DNA of 64,000 nucleotides, from the NCBI RefSeq assembly GCF_000426585.1, contig NZ_AUFQ01000016.1:1-64000 (forward strand), in the 5' to 3' direction. Shown in pieces: positions 8,128 through 18,496 of the stretch (position 1 is its first letter; each line of letters begins with the position of its first letter). Below the pieces are notes generated by a model that made no database searches, had not been told where the DNA came from, and was given only the letters and a program-made list of their open reading frames with translations. This stretch comes from Segatella baroniae DSM 16972 = JCM 13447 (lineage in GTDB: Bacteria > Bacteroidota > Bacteroidia > Bacteroidales > Bacteroidaceae). The position numbers were made by a program, and so were the translations under genes.

Positions 8128-9801
8128 ATGGTAAGAAAGTTTGTTCTTCCCGATTTCATTTTTGAGTCAAGTTGGGAAGTCTGTAATCAAGTAGGTGGGA
8201 TTTATACGGTATTATCTACGCGCGCAAAGACATTGCAGGAGATTTTAAAAGACAGAATTATTTTCATCGGTCCGGACTGTTGGTCGGAGACAGCCAGTCC
8301 CTTCTTTGAAGAGGACGCTTCGTTGTTGGCGGAATGGCGGTCGTCTGCGGCCCAAGAAGGGTTGCGGTTGCGTGTCGGTCGCTGGCTTGTTCCGGGCCGA
8401 CCGCTGGCAGTTCTTGTTGATTTCAAGCCTTTCTTTGCCCATAAAAACGAAATATACACCCAGCTTTGGAACGATTTCGAGGTCGACAGCCTGCACGCCT
8501 ATGGCGATTATGACGAAGCGTCCATGTTCTCATACGCGGCGGGCAAGGTGGTGGAAAGTTTCTATCATTTTCAGTTGAACGACTCCCTGAAGGTCGTTTA
8601 TCACGGCAATGAATGGATGACCGGCCTGGGACTGCTTTACATTCAGAAGCATGTGCCGCAGATTGCAACCATCTTTACGACCCATGCCACGAGCATAGGG
8701 CGCAGTATTGCGGGCAACAACAAGCCGCTCTACGAATATTTGTACGCCTATCAGGGCGACGGGATGGCCGAGGAACTCAACATGCAGAGCAAGCATTCGA
8801 TAGAGAAGCAAACGGCATTGCATGTGGATTGCTTCACAACCGTCAGCGACATAACCGCCAGGGAATGTCAGGAACTGTTGGACAAACCCGTGGACATGGT
8901 TCTTCCCAATGGTTTTGAAGACGATTTCGTACCCAAGGGCGCAACGTTTACAGCCAAACGGAAAGCGGCCCGGCGCAGGATGTTGGAAGTGGCGTCCGCT
9001 TTGCTGGGCGAAACTTTCGACAACGATACGTTGATTCTCTCGACAAGCGGACGCTATGAGTTCCGCAACAAAGGCATTGATGTCTTCATAGAAGCCATGA
9101 ACAGGCTGAAAAGCGACGGCCGCTTGTCAAGAAAAGTGCTGGCTTTCATCGATGTTCCGGCATGGGTGAAGGAGCCTCGCCGGGATTTGGCGGAGCGTTT
9201 GGAGGGCGGGCAGGCTTTCACGCAACCCCTTGAAACCCCGACGCTGACGCATTGGCTGAACGAGCAGGAGACCGACAGGGCCTTGGGAATGATGAACCAT
9301 CTTGGCCTCGACAACGGGCAATCGTCTCGTGTGAAGCTGATTTTTGTCCCTTGCTATCTGACAGGGCAGGATGGAATCTTCAATCTCTCCTATTATGATT
9401 TGATTTTGGGCAACGATCTCTGCGTCTATCCATCCTATTATGAGCCTTGGGGATACACGCCATTGGAGGCGGTCGCCTTCAAGGTTCCTTGCATCACGAC
9501 CGACTTGGCAGGCTTCGGCCTGTGGGCCGAGCAGACGTTGGGCCGCGAGAGTGGAATCATGGACGGCGTGAAAGTCATCCACCGCACCGACTACAACTTC
9601 TCCGAGGTGGCTGATGGTATCAAGGAGACGGTAGTCGCATTCTCGCAGTTGGACAAGAAACAGGTGGAGACATCACGTTCACACGCTTTCCAATTGTCGA
9701 AGAAAGCTTTGTGGAAGCACTTTATCAAGCATTATGAAGCAGCCTATGATTTGGCGCTGGGCAACGCGCGGACGCGTTTGCAGGCCATGGCTGACGCATG
9801 A
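8128..9801 (+). CDS. glycogen/starch synthase, GT3-like
   Basis: 557 residues. The N-terminal PDFIFESSWEVCNQVGGIYT is the substrate/nucleotide-sugar loop typical of glycogen synthases of the eukaryotic (GT3) type, in which the E. coli GlgA KVGGL loop is replaced by WEVxNxVGGIYT. The C-terminal half has the GT-B signature, with YPSYYEPWGYTPLEAVAFKV containing the conserved Glu residues of the donor site. It extends alpha-1,4-glucan from UDP- or ADP-glucose in the cytoplasm; donor preference cannot be read from sequence. The alpha-glucan phosphorylase gene follows 55 bases downstream in the same direction, so synthesis and breakdown of storage glycogen are encoded together. Confidence 0.9.
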   Translation: MVRKFVLPDFIFESSWEVCNQVGGIYTVLSTRAKTLQEILKDRIIFIGPDCWSETASPFFEEDASLLAEWRSSAAQEGLRLRVGRWLVPGRPLAVLVDFKPFFAHKNEIYTQLWNDFEVDSLHAYGDYDEASMFSYAAGKVVESFYHFQLNDSLKVVYHGNEWMTGLGLLYIQKHVPQIATIFTTHATSIGRSIAGNNKPLYEYLYAYQGDGMAEELNMQSKHSIEKQTALHVDCFTTVSDITARECQELLDKPVDMVLPNGFEDDFVPKGATFTAKRKAARRRMLEVASALLGETFDNDTLILSTSGRYEFRNKGIDVFIEAMNRLKSDGRLSRKVLAFIDVPAWVKEPRRDLAERLEGGQAFTQPLETPTLTHWLNEQETDRALGMMNHLGLDNGQSSRVKLIFVPCYLTGQDGIFNLSYYDLILGNDLCVYPSYYEPWGYTPLEAVAFKVPCITTDLAGFGLWAEQTLGRESGIMDGVKVIHRTDYNFSEVADGIKETVVAFSQLDKKQVETSRSHAFQLSKKALWKHFIKHYEAAYDLALGNARTRLQAMADA

Positions 9802-9856
9802 CGCGACAATGTAGGTAAAAGAAACAAGTGGAATAATATAACTAAACAAGAGATTT

Positions 9857-12418
9857 ATGAAAATTAAAGCTGATTACGCGAATGCTCCGCAGTGGAAGGA
9901 GCTGTCTATCAAGTCGCGGTTGCCGGAGCAACTGCAGTGTCTTGATGAGTTGGCTCATAACATGTGGTGGGCATGGAATTATGAGGCACGCAATCTTTTC
10001 AAAAGCTTGGACGAGAAGCTTTATGAGGAAGTGGGCCACAATCCGGTAATGCTTCTGGAGCGTTTGAGTTACGACCGCAAGGAAGCCGTCGTCAAGGACA
10101 AGGCTCTGATGAAGAAAGTGAATGACGTCTACGCGAAGTTCCGTGCCTACATGGACGTGAAGCCCGACGCCACACGTCCTTCCGTGGCCTACTTCTGCAT
10201 GGAGTATGGTCTGAATCAGGCGCTCAAGATCTATTCAGGCGGTCTCGGCATGCTCGCCGGCGACTATTTGAAAGAGGCTTCGGACAGCAATGTAGACCTT
10301 TGCGCCGTCGGTTTCCTCTATCGTTTCGGCTACTTCACGCAGAGCCTGAGCATGGACGGCCAGCAGATAGCCAAATACGACGCACAGAACTTCAACTCGC
10401 TCCCCATAGAGCGGGAGCTTGACGCCGACGGCAACCCCGTTGTCGTGGACGTTCCCTACATGAACTATCAGGTGCATGCCTATGTGTGGCGTGTCAATGT
10501 AGGGCGCATCAAGCTGTATCTGCTCGATACGGACAACGAGATGAACTCCGAGTTCGACAAACCCATCACCCACTCGCTCTATGGCGGTGACTGGGAGAAT
10601 CGTCTCAAGCAGGAGATTTTGCTGGGTATCGGCGGTATTCTGGCACTGAAGAAGCTCGGTGTCACGAAAGACATTTACCATTGCAACGAAGGTCATGCCG
10701 CCCTCTGCAACCTGCAGCGGCTGTGCGACTATGTAGAGTCGGGCCTGACCTACAACCAGGCATTGGAACTTGTGCGCGCGTCTTCACTCTATACCGTCCA
10801 TACGCCTGTGCCGGCGGGACACGACTACTTCGACGAAGCCTTGTTCGGCAAGTATATGGGTGGCTATCCCGAGCGTCTTGGCCTCACCTGGGACGAGTTT
10901 ATCGGCATGGGACGCCAGAATCCCGACGACCACAGCGAGCGTTTCTGCCTTTCCACCTTCGCCTGCAACACCTGCCAGGAAGTCAATGGCGTGAGCAAGC
11001 TCCATGGTTGGGTCAGCCAGAAGATGTTCGCCCCCGTCTGGGCCGGTTACTATCCGGAAGAAAACCACGTGGGCTATGTCACCAACGGTGTCCACCTGCC
11101 TACATGGACGGCTACCGAATGGCGCAAGGTCTATGACAAATACTTCGATCCTTCCTTCATGGGTGACCAGAGCAATGAAGATATCTGGCATGCCATCTAC
11201 AATGTGCCCGACGCGGAGATTTGGAACACGCGCATGGCCTTGAAGCAGAAGCTGGTCAAGTATATCCGTGAGAAGTTCACGCAGTCGTGGTTGAAGAACC
11301 AAGGCGATCCCGCCCGCGTCGTATCTCTGCTCGAACGCATCAATCCCAACGCGCTGATGATTGGCTTCTGCCGCCGCTTCGCCACCTACAAGCGCGCCCA
11401 CCTTCTCTTCACCGACCTGGAGCGTCTGTCCAAGATTGTGAACGACCCCGAGCACCCCGTGCTCTTCTTCTTTTCGGGCAAGGCCCACCCGGCCGACGGC
11501 GCAGGTCAGGGATTGATCAAGCGTATCTTCGAGATCAGCCAGCGTCCCGAGTTCCTTGGCAAGATTATCTTCCTGGAGGACTACGACATGCAGTTGGCAC
11601 GCCGCCTGGTTTCGGGCGTCGACATCTGGATGAACACGCCGACCCGCCCGCTCGAAGCCAGCGGCACGTCGGGTGAGAAGGCTGAGATGAACGGCGTGGT
11701 GAATCTCTCCGTGCTCGACGGCTGGTGGGTGGAAGGTTATCGTGAAGGTGCCGGCTGGGCTTTGCCGCAGGAGCGCACATACGACAACCAGAGCTATCAA
11801 GACCAGCTGGATGCCACCACCATCTATAATCTGCTTGAGAACGAAATCATTCCTTTGTATTACGACCGCACCAAGAAGGGCTATAGCGAGGACTGGATTA
11901 AAGTGGTGAAGAACTCCATTGCAACCATCGCGCCCCACTATACGATGAAGCGTCAGCTCGACGACTATTACGAAAAGTTCTACAACAAGCAGGCTAAGCG
12001 GTTCAAGAAGTTGGCCGCCAACGGCAACAAGCTTGCCAAGGAAATCGCTCTTTGGAAGGAGAATGTGGCCGAACGCTGGGACGCCATCCATGTGGTGTCG
12101 AAGGACGACGCCGCATTGTACAACGGTGGTGAAACGGGCAGGGACTTCAAGCTGACTTACGTGATTGACGAGCAGGGGCTGGATGACGCCATCGGTCTGG
12201 AGTTGGTTGCGCTGAAGAACAATCTTGAGGGCGGCGACCATGAAATCTATTCGATTCACGAGTTCAAGGTCGTTGGCCACGAAGGCAACAACTATACTTT
12301 TGAAGCAAAGGTGGAACCTGTCAAAGCCGGCACTTTCCGCACTTGTGTGCGCATGTATCCCAAGAACAAGGAACTGCCGCACCGCATGGACTTCTGCTAT
12401 GTGAAGTGGCTCGACTGA
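9857..12418 (+). CDS. glgP: alpha-glucan phosphorylase (GT35, maltodextrin-type)
   Basis: 853 residues. The N-terminal ~120 residues ([20 protein letters not shown] ... [13 protein letters not shown]) are the DUF3417-type extension of the short-type alpha-glucan phosphorylases, followed by [20 protein letters not shown] and [16 protein letters not shown], hallmark phosphorylase motifs. The region [20 protein letters not shown] is the glucan/phosphate pocket of this subfamily. It releases glucose-1-phosphate from glycogen or maltodextrins using phosphate and pyridoxal phosphate. It probably shares a transcript with the upstream glycogen synthase. A strong hairpin terminator lies about 50 bases after the stop. 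Confidence 0.93.
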   Translation: MKIKADYANAPQWKELSIKSRLPEQLQCLDELAHNMWWAWNYEARNLFKSLDEKLYEEVGHNPVMLLERLSYDRKEAVVKDKALMKKVNDVYAKFRAYMDVKPDATRPSVAYFCMEYGLNQALKIYSGGLGMLAGDYLKEASDSNVDLCAVGFLYRFGYFTQSLSMDGQQIAKYDAQNFNSLPIERELDADGNPVVVDVPYMNYQVHAYVWRVNVGRIKLYLLDTDNEMNSEFDKPITHSLYGGDWENRLKQEILLGIGGILALKKLGVTKDIYHCNEGHAALCNLQRLCDYVESGLTYNQALELVRASSLYTVHTPVPAGHDYFDEALFGKYMGGYPERLGLTWDEFIGMGRQNPDDHSERFCLSTFACNTCQEVNGVSKLHGWVSQKMFAPVWAGYYPEENHVGYVTNGVHLPTWTATEWRKVYDKYFDPSFMGDQSNEDIWHAIYNVPDAEIWNTRMALKQKLVKYIREKFTQSWLKNQGDPARVVSLLERINPNALMIGFCRRFATYKRAHLLFTDLERLSKIVNDPEHPVLFFFSGKAHPADGAGQGLIKRIFEISQRPEFLGKIIFLEDYDMQLARRLVSGVDIWMNTPTRPLEASGTSGEKAEMNGVVNLSVLDGWWVEGYREGAGWALPQERTYDNQSYQDQLDATTIYNLLENEIIPLYYDRTKKGYSEDWIKVVKNSIATIAPHYTMKRQLDDYYEKFYNKQAKRFKKLAANGNKLAKEIALWKENVAERWDAIHVVSKDDAALYNGGETGRDFKLTYVIDEQGLDDAIGLELVALKNNLEGGDHEIYSIHEFKVVGHEGNNYTFEAKVEPVKAGTFRTCVRMYPKNKELPHRMDFCYVKWLD

Positions 12419-12468
12419 TGTCTTCAGTCGACACTTTGCTTCTTATGGAAGTATCGATATCATAAATG

Positions 12469-12499
12469 AAAACGGATGGTTTGTGCCATCCGTTTTTTT
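12469..12499 (+). terminator. terminator after glgP
   Basis: AAAACGGATGG pairs with CCATCCGTTTT over a 6-base loop, followed by seven T. It lies between the convergent glgP and dcp stops. Confidence 0.9.
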
Positions 12500-12542
12500 A
12501 TTGCGTTTCGCTTGCGAGAGCCAGTTGTTTTTACTTGTCAAT

Positions 12543-14672
12543 TCACAATCCTCTTGCTTTCAGCAGACTTTCGGCATTCGGCGCCTTCAGTCCCGTGAAG
12601 TCGGTGAACATCTGCATGAGGTCTCCGGTGTTGCCCCGGCTCAACACCTTGTCGCGGAAAGCCTTTCCCACGGCGGGGTTCAAGGCGCCATGCTGCGCAA
12701 AATGGTCGGCGATGTTGTCGGCCAGCACCTCTGTCCACAGATAGCTGTAGTAGCCCGCCGCGTAGCCGCCGCCCCATACGTGGTTGAAGTAGGAAGTGGC
12801 ATAGCGTGGAGGTATCTGCGTGTCGAGCAGTCCCATCTCGTCGAGGGCGCGTTTCTCGAAGTCGGCGGCATGTTCGGCCGTCGGCACGTCCTTGCTGTCG
12901 AGGCAATGCCAGGCAAGATCCAGACTCGTGGCTGCCAGATTCTCACCCAGTGAGTAGCACGGTTGGAAGTTGATGGACTTCAACATCTTCCGCTTCAGTT
13001 CTTCGGGCATGGGTTCGTGTGTCTCCGTGTGGCGTGCGAAATGGTTGAACACCTCGGGAATCGTTGCGAACGATTCGTTGAATTGCGATGGCATTTCCAC
13101 GAAGTCGCGCGCCACGGCCGTACCCGACAGCGTGTTGTATTTGCAGTTCGAGAGCATGCCGTGCAGAGCATGGCCAAACTCATGGAACATCGTCGAAACT
13201 TCATCCCATGTCATCAGTGTCGGAAATCCTTCAGGCGCCTTGGCCACGTTGGTGACATTATAGATGATGGGCAGCTGTCGGCGCAGTCGGCTTTGCTTGG
13301 CGAAGGAACTCATCCATGCTCCGCCACGTTTCGTGGGACGGCGGAAATAGTCGGTGTAGAACAAGGCCAGCGGCTTGCCCGTTTTGTCGAACACTTCAAA
13401 CACCTTCATGTCGGGATGGTAGGTGGGCAGATCCTTGCGTTGCTTGAACGTCAGTCCGTAGGCCCGGTTGGCAGCGTAGAACACGCCATTCACCAAAACA
13501 GAGTCGATGTTGAAGTAGGGCCTCACGTCGTCGTCCGACAGTTGCAGCTGCTCTTTCTTCATCTGAGCCGAGAAGTAGAAGCGGTCGTAAGGCTGCAACT
13601 GGAAGTCAGTGCCCATCCGCTCTCTCGCAAAAGCCTCTATGTCGTGCGTCTCGGCCTGTGACTTGGGGCGGTAGGCGGCGATGAGGTTCCGCAGGAAGGC
13701 GTACACCTTGTCTGTGGAGTGGGCCATTGTCCGCTCCAACGAGTACGACGCGTAGTTCTTGTAGCCCATCAGTTCGGCCATTTCAGCCCTTAGTTTTGCC
13801 ATTTCCGCAACGATGGGGAAGGTGTTGTACTTGCCCGTTCCGTCAGCCCTGTGAACCGAGGCTTCGAAAACCTTCTTGCGCAAGTCCCGATTTTCCAGGC
13901 TTGCGAGGATGGCCTGCTGCGTCGTGTTGACGATGACGATGCAATAGGGGGCCTTGCCCCCCAGGTTTTCGGCGTCTTTCTTGCATTGCGCAATGTCCGC
14001 GTCGCCCAGTCCTTTCAAGTCTTCCACCTTGTCCACCCACACCACGGCGTGGTTGGTGGCCTCGGGAAGCATTTCGCCCCATTGCTGTTGCAGCTCGGCG
14101 ATGCGCTTGTTGATGGCCACCATGCGGGCTTTCTTTTCCTTGGAAAGCAGCGCGCCCGACCTTACAAAGTTCTTATACATCTCTTCCAGCAGTTTTCTGT
14201 CTTCACCTTTCAGCTTGTGCAGTTCGTGGTCGTAGACATACTTGATGCGTTGGAAGAAACGTTCGTTGAATGTCAGTTCATTCTTGAAATCGGTCAGCAG
14301 CGGCATGACGGCCTTCTGCGTGCTTGCAATTGCCGGCGTCTTGTGCGCGCCGGTCAGTCCGAAGAAAATGCTCTGCACGCGATCCAGCGTCCTTCCGCTC
14401 TGTTCGTATGCCAGAATGGTGTTGGAGAAAGTGGGCTTCTGCTTGTTGTTGACGATGCGGTCGATTTCTTTGCGTTGCAGTTCAATCGCCTTCTTGAAGG
14501 CCGGCAGGTAGTCGCTTTCCCTGATGACACTGAAGTCGGGCGCGCCAAACGGCAGCGTGCTGGGGCTGAGCAGCGGATTGGCGCGGTCAGCCTGGGGGTT
14601 AGCTCCCGTAGTCAGCAGCACCGACGAGGCCAGGCCTGCCGTCACGAATGCTTTTTTTAATTGATGTTTCAT
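12543..14672 (-). CDS. dcp: M3-family peptidyl-dipeptidase (Dcp), exported
   Basis: About 709 residues. The start at 14672 (MKHQLKKAFVTAGLASSVLL) gives an N-terminal signal peptide; the longer frame upstream has no signal-like start. The zinc site HEFGHALHG, with the downstream Glu (ESFATIPEVF region), identifies a thimet-type M3 metallopeptidase; the length and motif GAPDFSVIRESDYLPAFKKA match the Dcp branch. Dcp removes C-terminal dipeptides from peptides; here it would act in the periplasm or outer membrane on dietary or turnover peptides. It follows the AAA-ATPase-like gene by about 50 bases on the same strand. Confidence 0.92.
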   Translation of the reverse strand: MKHQLKKAFVTAGLASSVLLTTGANPQADRANPLLSPSTLPFGAPDFSVIRESDYLPAFKKAIELQRKEIDRIVNNKQKPTFSNTILAYEQSGRTLDRVQSIFFGLTGAHKTPAIASTQKAVMPLLTDFKNELTFNERFFQRIKYVYDHELHKLKGEDRKLLEEMYKNFVRSGALLSKEKKARMVAINKRIAELQQQWGEMLPEATNHAVVWVDKVEDLKGLGDADIAQCKKDAENLGGKAPYCIVIVNTTQQAILASLENRDLRKKVFEASVHRADGTGKYNTFPIVAEMAKLRAEMAELMGYKNYASYSLERTMAHSTDKVYAFLRNLIAAYRPKSQAETHDIEAFARERMGTDFQLQPYDRFYFSAQMKKEQLQLSDDDVRPYFNIDSVLVNGVFYAANRAYGLTFKQRKDLPTYHPDMKVFEVFDKTGKPLALFYTDYFRRPTKRGGAWMSSFAKQSRLRRQLPIIYNVTNVAKAPEGFPTLMTWDEVSTMFHEFGHALHGMLSNCKYNTLSGTAVARDFVEMPSQFNESFATIPEVFNHFARHTETHEPMPEELKRKMLKSINFQPCYSLGENLAATSLDLAWHCLDSKDVPTAEHAADFEKRALDEMGLLDTQIPPRYATSYFNHVWGGGYAAGYYSYLWTEVLADNIADHFAQHGALNPAVGKAFRDKVLSRGNTGDLMQMFTDFTGLKAPNAESLLKARGL

Positions 14673-14721
14673 CTGTATTGTTGAATAGTTGTTGTTGTCT
14701 TCAATAAAATGGCGTTGCCGT

Positions 14722-16332
14722 TTACAGGTCTCCGTTGTGGGTGACCGGCAGGCAAGCCCAATCACTTATCGTTCCTGTTTCTGAACTGAACGCTATGCCG
14801 ATTTTGAAACACGGCCTTCTGTCGGTTGCATACTCGCGTGCGTAGCCGCACTTGTCAATCTGTTCGATGGCCTCCGCTGCGGGGCGGTTGAGCTTGTATT
14901 CAAAGATGTAGACGTACTTGGGCGTCTCTATGATGAAGTCGGCGCGCCCCTGGCTGGTCTGCTTCTCGTGGTAGACGGTGTAGACACTCATCAGCCGCAT
15001 CAGGAGATAGACGGTGTATTGGAAGTAGCGTTCCTGCTCCCGCTCGTTCTCGTGGCGCCGCGCCGAGTAGGGAATGCTGGCCAGGAAAGAAGTGAGCAGT
15101 TCGCGATAAAGCTCCGTGTCGCCCCGCTTCAATGCCAAAACCATCTGCGCCACGGCCGAAGAGGCGCTTTCCTTGGACTTGAAATAATCTGCCGAAAGCA
15201 AGGAGATGAAGCCCTTGGTGACCTCGGCGTTGGGGAAGTCGAGCAGGAACTGGCGCACGTCGGGGTCATAACCCTTGATGGTCAGGTAGCCGCTCTGGTA
15301 GATCATGGGCAGCGGCTTCTCCACGTCGGCCTTGTAGTCGACGAACTCCTGGGCGTCATAGTACCTCCCCACCAGCTCGTTGACGTTCTCCTCGCAGTGG
15401 TCCAGCAGCCTGAGAAGGTAGGAAGGCGTGCCCGTCTGGAACCAGAAGTCACGGATGTCCTGGTTGTCGAAGGCCTTGAGAAGGCTGAAGGGATTGTACA
15501 CGTCGGTCATCATCCGGCTGAAATGATAGCCGTCGTACTGGCGTTTCAGCTGCCGCTTCATGTCCTCCGCCGTCGTCCCAAGGCTCTCGGCCAGCTCGCT
15601 TATGCCCTCGGCGAAGACCGTGTGCAGCTCCTCGGTGGTCACGCCGCAAAGCGCGTCGTACTTAGGGGCCATGCTGATGTCGTTGGGTTGGTTGAAGCCG
15701 CTGAACACGCTGACCTGAGAGAACTTCGTAACGCCCGTGAGAAGCACGAACTGAAGGTCCTGGTCGGCCGCCTTGAAGACCGAGTAGAAACCTTTCAGAA
15801 CCTCACGGTTGTATTCCTCAAGCGTCTTGTCTACATTGTTCTTGCGGATGGTGTCGGGGATGTCCAGCACGTCGAGAAGCGGCTTGTCGTACTCGTCGAT
15901 GAGCACGACGCAGCGCAGTCCCGTCTGTTCGTGGGCGGCATGCAGCACGTGGGCGAAGCGCCTCCCGATTCCCAATTCGTCGATGGCCTTTCCGTAGCGC
16001 CGTTCCCCTTGGGCAACGAAAGCCTCTATCGTTCGTCCCAGTTCATCTGGGTCGGTGAAGTTGCTGCCGTTGAAGTCGAGATGGAACACGGGATATTGCT
16101 TCCACTCCGTCTCCAGCGTGTCGATGGCAAGCCCTTTGAACAGATTCTTTTCGCCCAGAAAGTAATATTTCAATGTGGACACGAGCAGCGACTTGCCAAA
16201 GCGGCGGGGACGGCTTAGAAAGTAGATGGCTCCGTTTTTCACCAAATCATGGATAAGGTCTGTTTTGTCGATGTAGACATAACCATCCTCTCTTATCTTT
16301 CTGAAGTCTTGAATGCCGATTGGGTATTTCAT
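14722..16332 (-). CDS. AAA-ATPase-like / PD-(D/E)XK nuclease-superfamily protein
   Basis: 536 residues. The N-terminal YPIGIQDFRKIREDGYVYID and FLSRPRRFGKSLLVSTLKYY (Walker A variant RRFGKSLL) define the AAA-ATPase_like family (PF09820), with Walker B VVLIDEYDKPL. The C-terminus, GRADFIIETPKYVYIFEYKL, has the D...ExK pattern of the PDDEXK_9 domain. These proteins are abundant, often multicopy, in Bacteroidales; their role is unproven, with defence, mobile-element or DNA-maintenance functions suggested. No phage or transposase genes lie around it. Confidence 0.88.
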   Translation of the reverse strand: MKYPIGIQDFRKIREDGYVYIDKTDLIHDLVKNGAIYFLSRPRRFGKSLLVSTLKYYFLGEKNLFKGLAIDTLETEWKQYPVFHLDFNGSNFTDPDELGRTIEAFVAQGERRYGKAIDELGIGRRFAHVLHAAHEQTGLRCVVLIDEYDKPLLDVLDIPDTIRKNNVDKTLEEYNREVLKGFYSVFKAADQDLQFVLLTGVTKFSQVSVFSGFNQPNDISMAPKYDALCGVTTEELHTVFAEGISELAESLGTTAEDMKRQLKRQYDGYHFSRMMTDVYNPFSLLKAFDNQDIRDFWFQTGTPSYLLRLLDHCEENVNELVGRYYDAQEFVDYKADVEKPLPMIYQSGYLTIKGYDPDVRQFLLDFPNAEVTKGFISLLSADYFKSKESASSAVAQMVLALKRGDTELYRELLTSFLASIPYSARRHENEREQERYFQYTVYLLMRLMSVYTVYHEKQTSQGRADFIIETPKYVYIFEYKLNRPAAEAIEQIDKCGYAREYATDRRPCFKIGIAFSSETGTISDWACLPVTHNGDL

Positions 16333-16361
16333 TATATTATAATGTGTGATAAGTCCTTTTG

Positions 16362-16369
16362 CAAACTTA
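16362..16369 (-). promoter_or_regulatory. putative -7 box for the AAA-ATPase-like gene
   Basis: Minus-strand TAAGTTTG, 30 bases before the start codon; no convincing -33 element. Confidence 0.5.
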
Positions 16370-16426
16370 CATATTTTTTTCGGATATCTGGTGGATTATG
16401 CCAAAAAGTTGCGCTGTTGAGCGAAT

Positions 16427-16529
16427 TGTCAGCCCCTTTGAATCATTCAATCGCACTGCCTTTGCGTGCAAAAAGCAGTGTGGTGGGCTTGTAAAAGCTA
16501 TCCTTTCAGCTCCTCGAAAGATACTTGTT
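16427..16529. repeat. decayed 22-bp-period array in a gene-free stretch
   Basis: The 404-base gap between the AAA-ATPase-like gene and the propeller protein gene holds no ORF of interest. Within it AAAGCAGTGTGGT (16472) and AAAGCTATCCTTT (16494) stand exactly 22 bases apart, with weaker relatives at about 16427, 16450 and 16517. They look like degenerate members of the 22-bp array family. Confidence 0.4.
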
Positions 16530-16611
16530 GTCCATTCAGGGCTGGTTACGGTCTATTCCGCGGTCATCTGACGATGTGGAAAGACGCAGTCTAAAATTAA
16601 CCATAAAATAA

Positions 16612-16642
16612 TTGGAAATTATAAGATTAGTTCGTATGTTTG
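16612..16642 (+). promoter_or_regulatory. promoter of the propeller-type secreted protein
   Basis: TTG (16612-16614), 20-base spacer, TATGTTTG (16635-16642); leader of about 90 bases to the ATG at 16737. Confidence 0.6.
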
Positions 16643-16736
16643 TAGAAGGATGTTGAGTTGACGGTTAAAATGGGTGGTCATTTGGCCGGATACGAAGAAC
16701 GTCTTTGTTTAGCAAATCGTAAAATCTTGTACAAGT

Positions 16737-18407
16737 ATGAAAGTTGTTTTCTCCGGCCTGTTGCTGTTTTCGTTGTCGTCCGTCGTGTCCGCCCAGACAC
16801 TGAGCAATGGCATACGCCTGCCCGAGCAATGGCCCCCGCAATACCCCATTCCCACGGAACGGCATGAAATGCCTGTGCCTTATCTTCAGCCCAAACCGCA
16901 GGTGTTGCCCATCAACAACGGCCGCCAGCTGTTTGTCGATGACTTCCTCGTCAGTCGAACCGACTTGCAACGTGTGTGCCACACGCCCGATTTCTATCCA
17001 GGTAATCCGGTACTTGAGCCGACGGAGAAGTGGGAGAACACAACCGATGGCGCCCCCTATGCGGCCCCTTTCTCCGATGGCGTTTGGTATGATGAGAAGG
17101 AGAAAGTCTATAAGATGTGGTATTTGGCGGGTGCGGGAACGATGCACAAGGAGAGTAGTCAAACCTTCTACACCTGTTATGCGGAGTCGAAGGACGGCAA
17201 GAAGTGGCGCAAGGTCAACCTCGATGTCGTTCCCGGCACCAATGTCGTCGACACCTGCTGGCGTGACGCGGCCACGGTGTGGCTTGACCGATTTGAAAAA
17301 GACCCGCAGAAGCGTTGGAAATTCTTCAATATCGAGCGGCGGACGGCCGACAAGCGTTGGCAGGTTGTCCTGAAATATTCGTCAGACGGGCGTCGGTGGA
17401 GCCGTGGCGTTGCCCAGTCGGGCGATGTCTACGACCGTTCCACTGCATTCTACAATCCTTTTACGCGTCGTTGGGCCCTCAGCCTGCGTGATGGAACACC
17501 CGTGTCGGGGCGTTCACGTGCCTATATAGAGCACGAAAATCCAGAGACGCTCGTGAGCCTTACCCATCGTTTCCGCCATGATATTGCCGACCGCAACATG
17601 CGTTTCTGGTTTGTTCCCGATGACAAGGAGCTGCGGCATGAGAAGTATCCTGCAACGGAACCGGGCATTTACAACTTTGATGTCATACCCTACGAGAGCA
17701 TTATGCTGGGACAATACACAGCCTGGGCCGGGCCGGAAAACAACGTCTGCCAGCAGGAAGGCATACAGAAGCGCAATGTTGTCTCGCTGGGCTACAGCCG
17801 TGACGGCTTTCACTTCCATCGTCCAACCCACAATGCGTTCATGAATGTGAACGAGACGGAAGGGGCTTGGAACTGGGGCAACGTGCAGTCTGTCAACGGT
17901 ACGCCGCTCATCGTCGGCGATTCGCTGTATTTCTATGCTTCCGGTCGGCGTCTCAACAAGATCATGTGGGACAGCTATACGTCCACCGGCCTGGCCATGC
18001 TGCGCCGCGACGGCTTCGTCTCTATGCGGGCCGGCGGGAAAGAAGGCTATCTCATCACCGAACCGCTCACCTTTGATGGCAAACATCTGTTTGTCAATGT
18101 CGATGTGAGGCGGAGAGGTCTGCTGGCCGTGGAACTTCTCGATCGCGACGGACAGGTGATTCCCGGCTATGGCAGGAAGGACTGCCGCATGCCGCGCGGC
18201 GTGGACAAGACAAAGTTGCGTGTCACATGGAGGAAGCATGATGACGTGGCGGCATTGGCGGGCAAAGTCGTCCGCATGAAGTTCTATCTGACCCACGGCG
18301 ACCTTTACGCTTTCTGGGTGTCGCCATGGGAGAGTGGCGAGAGTCGTGGCTTTACCGCGGGTGGAGGCCCCGGGATGAGTGCCGGTGGGGTGGATAAGCC
18401 AGAGTAG
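16737..18407 (+). CDS. secreted putative glycoside hydrolase, five-bladed propeller type
   Basis: 556 residues with a signal peptide (MKVVFSGLLLFSLSSVVSAQ). Motifs such as GRQLFVDDFLVSRTDLQRVC, NTTDGAPYAAPFSDGVWYDE, KVYKMWYLAG, YAESKDGKKW and YSSDGRRWSRG repeat the aromatic/DG pattern of propeller enzymes of the GH32/GH43/GH68 clan and related sugar-binding proteins; a beta-sandwich-like C-terminal part follows. The catalytic family cannot be assigned with confidence, and no substrate is implied by sequence alone. A secreted alpha-L-fucosidase lies two genes on, which suggests host- or plant-glycan foraging, but there is no SusC/SusD pair here. It is a single-gene transcript, convergent with prs across a shared terminator. 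Confidence 0.7.
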   Translation: MKVVFSGLLLFSLSSVVSAQTLSNGIRLPEQWPPQYPIPTERHEMPVPYLQPKPQVLPINNGRQLFVDDFLVSRTDLQRVCHTPDFYPGNPVLEPTEKWENTTDGAPYAAPFSDGVWYDEKEKVYKMWYLAGAGTMHKESSQTFYTCYAESKDGKKWRKVNLDVVPGTNVVDTCWRDAATVWLDRFEKDPQKRWKFFNIERRTADKRWQVVLKYSSDGRRWSRGVAQSGDVYDRSTAFYNPFTRRWALSLRDGTPVSGRSRAYIEHENPETLVSLTHRFRHDIADRNMRFWFVPDDKELRHEKYPATEPGIYNFDVIPYESIMLGQYTAWAGPENNVCQQEGIQKRNVVSLGYSRDGFHFHRPTHNAFMNVNETEGAWNWGNVQSVNGTPLIVGDSLYFYASGRRLNKIMWDSYTSTGLAMLRRDGFVSMRAGGKEGYLITEPLTFDGKHLFVNVDVRRRGLLAVELLDRDGQVIPGYGRKDCRMPRGVDKTKLRVTWRKHDDVAALAGKVVRMKFYLTHGDLYAFWVSPWESGESRGFTAGGGPGMSAGGVDKPE

Positions 18408-18426
18408 TTCTCAGGCCAAAGCAAAG

Positions 18427-18469
18427 AAAACGGCTGGAAATCAACAGTGACTTCCAGCCGTTTTTTTTT
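18427..18469. terminator. bidirectional terminator
   Basis: AAAACGGCTGGAA (18427-18439) pairs with TTCCAGCCGTTTT (18452-18464), with nine T on the right and A-rich sequence on the left. It serves the rightward propeller-protein gene and the leftward prs. Confidence 0.9.
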
Positions 18470-18496
18470 CTTATAGCGAAAGATGTGGCGAGTGTC

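Noticed and set aside
10784..12382. 532-residue open frame opposite glgP
   Set aside because: Antisense shadow of a strongly supported phosphorylase gene; composition typical of a GC-rich reverse frame.
14722..16332. Anti-phage defence island around the AAA-ATPase/PD-(D/E)XK protein
   Set aside because: Neighbours are housekeeping or metabolic genes, and this family is a common multicopy Bacteroidales protein.
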